The translations under genes and the position numbers were made by a program. Below the pieces are notes generated by a model that was not told the origin of the DNA, ran no database searches, and saw nothing but the letters and a program-made list of their open reading frames with translations. A stretch of DNA of 32,032 bases from positions 1 through 32,032 of the forward strand of contig CAMDQY010000004.1 of NCBI GenBank assembly GCA_945906005.1, in the 5' to 3' direction. Shown here one piece after another: positions 26,313-32,032 of this stretch; positions within the stretch are counted from its first letter, which is position 1, and every line of letters begins with the position of its first letter. Source of the DNA: Novosphingobium sp. Chol11. GTDB taxonomy: Bacteria; Pseudomonadota; Alphaproteobacteria; Sphingomonadales; Sphingomonadaceae.

Positions 26313-27905
26313 TTGACCGAAATCGACCTGAACGATCCGATGGCCGTCGGCAGCCTGACAGGCTGGTCGAAGATCCATCCCGACAAGCCCGCGGTCATCA
26401 CCGTATGGGATGACAATTGGATCAGCTTCGCGCAGCTCGAAGACCAGGCGAACCGCACCGCGCAGCTTTTCCGCAAGCTTGGCCTCTCGCGCGGCGACAC
26501 CGTTTCGACGCTGGTTGGCAACTCCATCGAGTTTCTCGAGATCAATTGTGGATCGCAGCGCAGCGGGCTTTATCTCGTGCCGATCGCCTCGCGCCTCAAC
26601 GCCGACGAGGCCGCCTACATCATCAATGACAGCCAGTCGCGCGTCGCGGTGATCGATGCCGGAACCAAGCACGGCGCGGAACTCGCAGAAAATATTGCCT
26701 CGCTTTGCCCCAAGGTCGAGCATGTCTATGCCGTGCGGGGCGATCTGCCGGGGCTGGAGCGCTGGGAGCAGGCAGTGGCAGCGATGCCTGCGCAGATGAT
26801 CGAAGATCCCAGTGTCGGCGTGCCGATGATCTATTCGTCGGGCACGACCGGGCAGCCCAAGGGGGTCAAGCACCCGCTTCCAGACGAACCCTTTGGCGGG
26901 CCGAGCAGGCACCTGCCGCTGATGACGAGCTGGTATCACATGCGCACGCGGATGGATTTCATCGTCTCCGCGCCGATGTATCACTCGGGCGCCAACTCGT
27001 TCGCGATGTCCACCCTCGCACTGGGCGGAACAGTGATCCTGTTCGAGAAGTTCGACCCCGAGAAGATGCTGCAGGTCATCGAACGCTACAAACCGCATGG
27101 CGGCCAGTTCGTGCCGACCATGTTCACTCGCATGGTCAAGCTGCCGCAAGAGGTGCGCGACATGTACGACGTTTCCTCACTCGAACTGGCGCTCCATTCC
27201 GCCGCGCCCTGCCCGGTCGAGGTCAAGCGAGCGATGATCGAATGGTGGGGACCGATCTTCGAGGACCTGTATGGCGGTGCCGAGAACATCGGCCTGTGCC
27301 AGATTGGCAGCAAGGAATGGCTGAAGAAGCCGGGCTCGGTCGGCCGCGCGACACACGGCGTGCTGCACATCTGCGACGAAGCGGGCAACGAGTTGCCAAT
27401 AGGTGAAAACGGCCTCGTCTATTTCGAGCACCCCGAGGCCCAGTTCGAATATCTGGGCGATGATGAGAAGACCAAGGGCTCCTACGATCCCAAGGGGCGC
27501 GGCTGGCGCACTTATGGCGACATCGGCCATGTCGACGAGGACGGTTACCTGTTCCTCACCGACCGGCGCTCGTTCATGATCGTCGCGGGCGGGGTCAACA
27601 TCTATCCGCAGGAAGCCGAAAACGTGCTGACCATGCACCCCAGGATCGCAGATGTGGTGGTGTTCGGCGTGCCCGATCCCGACATGGGCGAGCAGGTCAA
27701 GGCGGTGGTCCAGCCAGCCGACTGGAACGCGGCCGGGCCGGAACTGGAGGCCGAACTGATCGAATACTGCAAGTCGAAGCTGGCAACGCTCAAGTGCCCC
27801 AAGACCATCGATTTCCAGCGGGAACTAGCGCGCGACGACAACGGCAAGATTTCCAAGAAGGCACTGCGCGACAGCTACTGGCAGGGCAGGACCGTCGGCG
27901 GGTGA
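26313..27905 (+). CDS. AMP-forming acyl-CoA ligase, LIG4 (TTG start)
   Basis: MIYSSGTTGQPKGVKHP; DLYGGAENIG; RTYGDIGHVDEDGYLFLTDRRSFMIVAGGVNIYPQEAENVL; DDNGKISKKAL. Confidence 0.92.
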   Translation: MTEIDLNDPMAVGSLTGWSKIHPDKPAVITVWDDNWISFAQLEDQANRTAQLFRKLGLSRGDTVSTLVGNSIEFLEINCGSQRSGLYLVPIASRLNADEAAYIINDSQSRVAVIDAGTKHGAELAENIASLCPKVEHVYAVRGDLPGLERWEQAVAAMPAQMIEDPSVGVPMIYSSGTTGQPKGVKHPLPDEPFGGPSRHLPLMTSWYHMRTRMDFIVSAPMYHSGANSFAMSTLALGGTVILFEKFDPEKMLQVIERYKPHGGQFVPTMFTRMVKLPQEVRDMYDVSSLELALHSAAPCPVEVKRAMIEWWGPIFEDLYGGAENIGLCQIGSKEWLKKPGSVGRATHGVLHICDEAGNELPIGENGLVYFEHPEAQFEYLGDDEKTKGSYDPKGRGWRTYGDIGHVDEDGYLFLTDRRSFMIVAGGVNIYPQEAENVLTMHPRIADVVVFGVPDPDMGEQVKAVVQPADWNAAGPELEAELIEYCKSKLATLKCPKTIDFQRELARDDNGKISKKALRDSYWQGRTVGG

Positions 27906-27918
27906 GGGAGAAGATTTG

Positions 27919-28407
27919 ATGACGAGCAGTTCAAAGACCATCGAGGAGCGCCTGCAAGCGCTCGAGGACCATGAGGCGATCCGCCAGGTGCTGGCTGGCT
28001 ACGGCTATTCGGTCGATGGGCTAAACTACGATTCGGTTGCGGATTTCTATGCCGAGGATGGCAGGTATCTCGTTGACGATACGCTCGACTTCCGGGGTCG
28101 CTCGGCGGTTGCCAGCATCACCAAGGATGAGGGCCACCGCGCACTGGTCGCCGGCGGCGTCGCGCACATCGCGCTGCCGCCATACATCGTCGTTGAGGGC
28201 AACGAGGCGTCCGCGACCTGCCACACCATGATCCCCCGAATGGGTAATGACGGCTATTACATGTGGCGGCTTTCCGCGTCACGGCTCGAACTGGCGCGCG
28301 AGGCGGATGGCGAGTGGCGGATCGCCAAGCGCCAGACTTGGTCCTTGGACGGCAATCCGCGTGGCCCCGAAATGCTGGGCGACCTGCGCAAGGTGCGGCG
28401 GGACTAA
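27919..28407 (+). CDS. SnoaL-like (NTF2 fold) protein
   Basis: MTSSSKTIEERLQALEDHEAIRQVLAGYGYSVDGLNYDSVADFYAEDGRYLVDDTLDFRGRSAV...TCHTMIPRMGNDGYYMWRLSASRLELAREADGEWRIAKRQ. Confidence 0.8.
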   Translation: MTSSSKTIEERLQALEDHEAIRQVLAGYGYSVDGLNYDSVADFYAEDGRYLVDDTLDFRGRSAVASITKDEGHRALVAGGVAHIALPPYIVVEGNEASATCHTMIPRMGNDGYYMWRLSASRLELAREADGEWRIAKRQTWSLDGNPRGPEMLGDLRKVRRD

Positions 28408-29477
28408 CCCAATTTCTGCCGCGCCCCGCTGGACGAAGCCGCATCGATGGCATCGAGCAGCTTTGTTAGCCGCACCGCGTCATCGAAATCGGGCACGGTG
28501 AAAGTATTGTTCTCGATGTCGTCGGCAAATCGCGCCCATGCTTCGGCGACATTGACCGGCGCGTATTTCAGGCCCTCGACCACGTGCGCGGCAGGCGGCG
28601 GCGCGTCGAAGCTCGTCTCCAGCACGATCGTACCCGCCTGATAGCCGCCGGGAAAGCTGCTGCCCAGCTTCAGCGAGCCCTTGCTGCCAACCAGTTCGAG
28701 CGCGAACGGCCGGTCGCTCACCCCGCCCGTCACTTCCAGCGTGGAGACGCAGCCACTCTCGTGCTTGCCCAGCACCAGCATGTGATCGGCGCAGGTGCGC
28801 TCGACCACCTCGTCGCTGCCGACGATAGGCACCTGCTTGCGCATGATCGTGTTGCGCGCATCCAGTTCGCGGTAGGGTCCAAGCAGGAACTCGATCATCG
28901 TGAGAGTGTGACCACCCGCGATGGTTTCCAGCGTCGCTCCGTTGGCCTTGTCCTGCAGGTAGGCGTAGTGCGCCGGCGCGCTGTCGCCCCAGCCACCAGT
29001 GGGAGAGAACACCCGGCACACCTGGAGCTCGCCGACAAGGCCCTCGTCGATCAGCTTGCGAGCATGAAGCACCGCCGGAGCGGACAGCGCCTGCGTACCG
29101 ATCATCACGTGTGCGCCCTTGGGCACGGCCGCCGCCATCTCTTCGGCTTCGGCGAGGTCGCGTCCCAAGGGCCATTCGCAAAACACGTGTTTGCCCGCGG
29201 CGAGCGCGGCGAGAACCACGGCGCGATGCTCGGGCACCTTCACCGACACCGCGACGATGTCGATGTCCGGATCGCGCACCAGCGCAAGCGAGTCGCCAAA
29301 AGCGCGATTGCCGCCGAACGCGGCATTTGCCTCGTCGGCAAGTTCCTGCGTACGCCCGGAAACCGCCTCTATCGCGAACCGGCCGGTCATCTTGCGCAGG
29401 GCAGGCACATGGGCATCATGCGCCCATGCCCGCGTCGCATTGCCGCCGACGATGCCGATCCTGTGCCGGTTTGCCAT
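28404..29477 (-). CDS. Gfo/Idh/MocA-family oxidoreductase
   Basis: MANRHRIGIVGGNATRAWAHDAHVPALRKM...DIDIVAVSVKVPEHRAVVLAALAAGKHVFCEWPLGRDLAEAEEM...; start internal to tracked ORF. Confidence 0.9.
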   Translation of the reverse strand: MANRHRIGIVGGNATRAWAHDAHVPALRKMTGRFAIEAVSGRTQELADEANAAFGGNRAFGDSLALVRDPDIDIVAVSVKVPEHRAVVLAALAAGKHVFCEWPLGRDLAEAEEMAAAVPKGAHVMIGTQALSAPAVLHARKLIDEGLVGELQVCRVFSPTGGWGDSAPAHYAYLQDKANGATLETIAGGHTLTMIEFLLGPYRELDARNTIMRKQVPIVGSDEVVERTCADHMLVLGKHESGCVSTLEVTGGVSDRPFALELVGSKGSLKLGSSFPGGYQAGTIVLETSFDAPPPAAHVVEGLKYAPVNVAEAWARFADDIENNTFTVPDFDDAVRLTKLLDAIDAASSSGARQKLG

Positions 29478-29505
29478 GTCTTGTCCTCTCCGCCTGTCAG
29501 GCAAT

Positions 29506-30375
29506 CTAGTCGAGTTTGAACACGCGCGCTGCGTTCTCGCGCAGGAACTTGGGCCACACCTCGTCCTTGAACGGCACGTTCTCCAGTTCGGTGAAGATGC
29601 GCTCGAGGCTCAGGCCCGCCGGGAAATATCCCGCATAGATGATCTTGTCGGGTCCGCGCTTGTTGGCAAAATCGATGACGGCCTTGGGGTAATGCTTGGG
29701 CGCGAAGGCCGAGGTCGAATAGTAGAGGTTGGGGTACTTGAGCATCAGCTTGACCGCCAGATCCTCCCACGGTTCGGCCCCGTGGCGCATCACGAAACGC
29801 AGTTCGGGGAAGAACCAGCACACCTCGTCGAGATGCTCGACCTTCTGCGTGCGCAAAGGAAAGCGCGGCCCCGGCACCCCGACATTGCCGACGAACGGAA
29901 TGTCGAGATCGATGCATTCGGCATAGAAGGGATAGAGCTCTCGTTCGTTGAGTGCGACCTGCGGGACCGAGGCTGCCGGGAAATAGGACAGCGCCTTGAT
30001 GTCATGCTCTTTCTTCATCCGACGGATACGCCGGATCTCCTCCATGCCGAGGATCGGATTGATCGTCACCGAGCAGAAAAAACGATCTTTGAACTTACCG
30101 AGCGATTCGGGATATTGTAGCGCGTTGTCGATTGGCAGCATGGCCTTGGCGATGTTGTACTTGTCCATTTCCGCGACCATGTTTTCGACGAATTTCGCCG
30201 GGTCGGAGCCGATGTTCGGCACGTTCTTGAACATGTAACCGGCGGGCATCGTGGTGCTCTTGCCCGGCGCATCGCGCTGCATCGTTGCCATCGACTGGTA
30301 GCCCGCGACGTTGTGCTCGTCGGTAGGTATGTTCATCATGCAATCGATGACGCGGATGTCCTTGGGAAATGCCAT
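29506..30375 (-). CDS. Amidohydrolase-fold protein AH3 lacking obvious metal-ligand motifs
   Basis: IRVIDCMMNIPTDEHN...MLPIDNA...FCSVTINPILG...FPELRFVMRHGAEPWEDLAVKLMLKYPNLYYSTSAFAPKHYPKAVIDFANKRGPDKIIYAGYFPAGLSLERIFTELENVPFKDEVWPKFLRENAARVFKLD. Confidence 0.8.
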   Translation of the reverse strand: MAFPKDIRVIDCMMNIPTDEHNVAGYQSMATMQRDAPGKSTTMPAGYMFKNVPNIGSDPAKFVENMVAEMDKYNIAKAMLPIDNALQYPESLGKFKDRFFCSVTINPILGMEEIRRIRRMKKEHDIKALSYFPAASVPQVALNERELYPFYAECIDLDIPFVGNVGVPGPRFPLRTQKVEHLDEVCWFFPELRFVMRHGAEPWEDLAVKLMLKYPNLYYSTSAFAPKHYPKAVIDFANKRGPDKIIYAGYFPAGLSLERIFTELENVPFKDEVWPKFLRENAARVFKLD

Positions 30376-30420
30376 GGCTGCTCTCTCTTCGTGGTTCTGG
30401 TTCGGCGCGGCGTTAGCGCT

Positions 30421-31425
30421 TCAGTCCGCGCCTGCATAGAAGCGCGAATAGAAGCGCCGGTATTCGAGGATTGGCCCATCGTTCTTGACCAGCAGCGGTT
30501 TTTCCAGATGGCGCTTGTGCGGCCAGACGTTGGCGTCTTCCTCAAGCTGGATCGCTGTGTTGCGGATCAGCTTGGCGGTGACATTGACCTTGGTTTCTTC
30601 CAGCACGGCGGGATGGAAATAGATGTGGCGCAGCGCCGTGCGCGATCCGTCGAGAGGGGTCTGCATCTGAAGCAGCAACATATCGGTGATGCCCCAGAAC
30701 CGCGTGAACGAAACACCCGGCCCGATCGCGCGCACGTCGATCTTGCCTTCGACCATTCCGCGCGCTGTTGGCATTTTGCTCGAAGCCGACGAGTAACGGA
30801 AATAGCCGTCGATCTTGAACTCTGGCTCGGGAGGCGATGGAAAATTGTGCAGCGCCGGGAAGTGCGCGACGTCCGCTCCGTTCTCGGTGATTTCCTGGAT
30901 GTGGACGTCGAAGATCCACTCACGGTAGTCCGCCGCGATCCAGCCCTGGTCGGCAACTTCCTCGACCCGGCTCATCGCGAAGAGAGGCGCAGCGCGATGC
31001 GGGTGCCACCAGGCGAAAATGATGCCGAGGTCTTCGTGGATCGGCAGGGCCAGATTGCACGGCTTCGACAGCTTGAGCGGCACCTTCTCCTGATAGGGAA
31101 TGGCGGCAACTCCGCCGTCGCCCTTCCAGGTCCAGTGGTGGAACGGGCAGCGCAGATCGTTGCCCATGACCTTGCCGCCATGGCCAAGGTGCGTGCCGAG
31201 GTGGCGACAAATTGCATCGATCCCGCGCGCCGCGCCGTCCTCACCGCGCCACAAAACGAATTCCTCGCCCGCGATCACGATCGGCAACACATCGCCTGTC
31301 GAAAGCTCGTCGCTGCGTGCCACGGCAAACCAGCCGAACGGCATGGGCAGGTCGAAGCGATTGGCTGGATCGTCCAGCACCGCGTTGACGGGCCGATGCG
31401 CCTTCTTGCCCGATTTTGCCGCCAT
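30421..31425 (-). CDS. Rieske non-heme iron oxygenase, KshA/DAF-36-like
   Basis: Rieske motif CRH-X17-CPFH (CRHLGTHLGHGGKVMGNDLRCPFHHWTWKGDG); EITENGADVAHFPALHN resembles the mononuclear iron region of KshA/Neverland-type oxygenases; start internal to tracked ORF. Confidence 0.88.
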   Translation of the reverse strand: MAAKSGKKAHRPVNAVLDDPANRFDLPMPFGWFAVARSDELSTGDVLPIVIAGEEFVLWRGEDGAARGIDAICRHLGTHLGHGGKVMGNDLRCPFHHWTWKGDGGVAAIPYQEKVPLKLSKPCNLALPIHEDLGIIFAWWHPHRAAPLFAMSRVEEVADQGWIAADYREWIFDVHIQEITENGADVAHFPALHNFPSPPEPEFKIDGYFRYSSASSKMPTARGMVEGKIDVRAIGPGVSFTRFWGITDMLLLQMQTPLDGSRTALRHIYFHPAVLEETKVNVTAKLIRNTAIQLEEDANVWPHKRHLEKPLLVKNDGPILEYRRFYSRFYAGAD

Positions 31426-31623
31426 TTGCCTCTCCAGCCCATGCTCTTGAAGAGTAAGCCTAGCGCAGCGCCGCGTCATAATGCAACAGGCCAAGTGCAA
31501 TAATGCGTCGCCCCAACGGCTCGGCAGCAAATCGAGCCTTGCCAAGCCGGGCAAAGGGGGAAACAATCGGCCCAACAGGAGACCGCCCGGCAGGTGCGGG
31601 AACCGTGACGAGAGGAAATTCCC

Positions 31624-32032
31624 ATGAGCAGTTTTGACACCGTCATCAGGGGCGGCACCGTCATCGACGGAACCGGTGCCGAGGGCATCATCGCAGACGT
31701 CGGCATCGTGGGTGGCCGCATTGCAGAAATCGGCAAGATCGCCAGCAAGGGCGAACGCGAGATCGACGCCGAGGGCCATGTCGTGTGCCCCGGTTTCGTC
31801 GATGGCCACACCCACATGGATGCGCAGATCAACTGGGATCCGATCGGTCGCAATTCGTGCTGGCACGGCATCACCACGGTGGTGATGGGCAATTGCGGAT
31901 TCTCGGTCGCGCCGGTCAGGAAGGGCGAAGAAGCCTTCGTCGTACGCAACCTGGAACGCGCCGAGGACATATCGCCCGTTGCGATGGCCGCGGGGATGGA
32001 ATGGAAGTGGCAGGGCTTCAGCGAGTATCTCG
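31624..32032 (+). CDS. N-acyl-D-amino-acid deacylase / D-aminoacylase-like amidohydrolase, 5' part only
   Basis: MSSFDTVIRGGTVIDGTGAEGIIADVGIVGGRIAEIGKIASKGEREIDAEGHVVCPGFVDGHTHMDAQINWDPIGRNSCWHGITTVVMGNCGFSVAPVRKG...; no stop before window end, so absent from ORF track. Confidence 0.88.
   Translation, partial: MSSFDTVIRGGTVIDGTGAEGIIADVGIVGGRIAEIGKIASKGEREIDAEGHVVCPGFVDGHTHMDAQINWDPIGRNSCWHGITTVVMGNCGFSVAPVRKGEEAFVVRNLERAEDISPVAMAAGMEWKWQGFSEYL

Noticed and set aside
30313-31503. 396-aa + strand ORF
   Set aside because: Antisense to the Rieske oxygenase gene; same high-GC artefact. The same applies to 2209..3447, 11903..12724, 25797..27149 and 28584..29519.
31478-31506. Direct repeat ATAATGC at 31478 and 31500 (22-bp period) upstream of the D-aminoacylase gene
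   Set aside because: A 7-mer repeat in a ~200-bp gap is expected by chance; no further symmetry.
1-32032. CRISPR arrays, tRNA or rRNA genes
   Set aside because: No regularly spaced repeats and no recognisable tRNA or rRNA sequence seen by eye; a tRNAscan-SE or Infernal run would settle it.

Overview
This looks like a high-GC alphaproteobacterial (probably sphingomonad) window made of three parts. (1) Positions 1-5.6 kb are housekeeping genes: a siroheme-synthase-type gene running off the left edge, lysA, a small lipoprotein gene and argH, with divergent tlpA-like, GST and TIM-barrel genes. (2) Positions 5.6-7.4 kb are a debris zone: a 3'-truncated diacylglycerol-kinase gene, a 5'-truncated copB, an IS3-type element cut inside orfB exactly where it joins a signal-peptide ORF, and a DDE-transposase scrap. 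(3) Positions 7.4-32 kb are a dense CoA-dependent catabolic island: a TonB-dependent receptor, DUF2889 protein, three crotonase-family proteins, four AMP-forming acyl-CoA ligases (three in one overlapping array), a fused double acyl-CoA dehydrogenase, SDR, alpha/beta hydrolase, two SnoaL/NTF2-like proteins, three amidohydrolase-fold proteins, a Gfo/Idh oxidoreductase, a KshA-like Rieske oxygenase and a D-aminoacylase-like gene running off the right edge. Transcription units in the island mostly alternate strand. The most notable non-coding signal is an exact 13-nt motif, GGTTAGACAATTG, found four times, only in three divergent intergenic regions of the island, two of which also carry a 28-30 bp inverted repeat. 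I read this as the operator set of an undescribed regulon whose regulator is not in the window. The substrate is unknown; a steroid- or terpenoid-like hydrophobic ring compound is an inference. All family calls are from motif recognition by eye; no searches were run.
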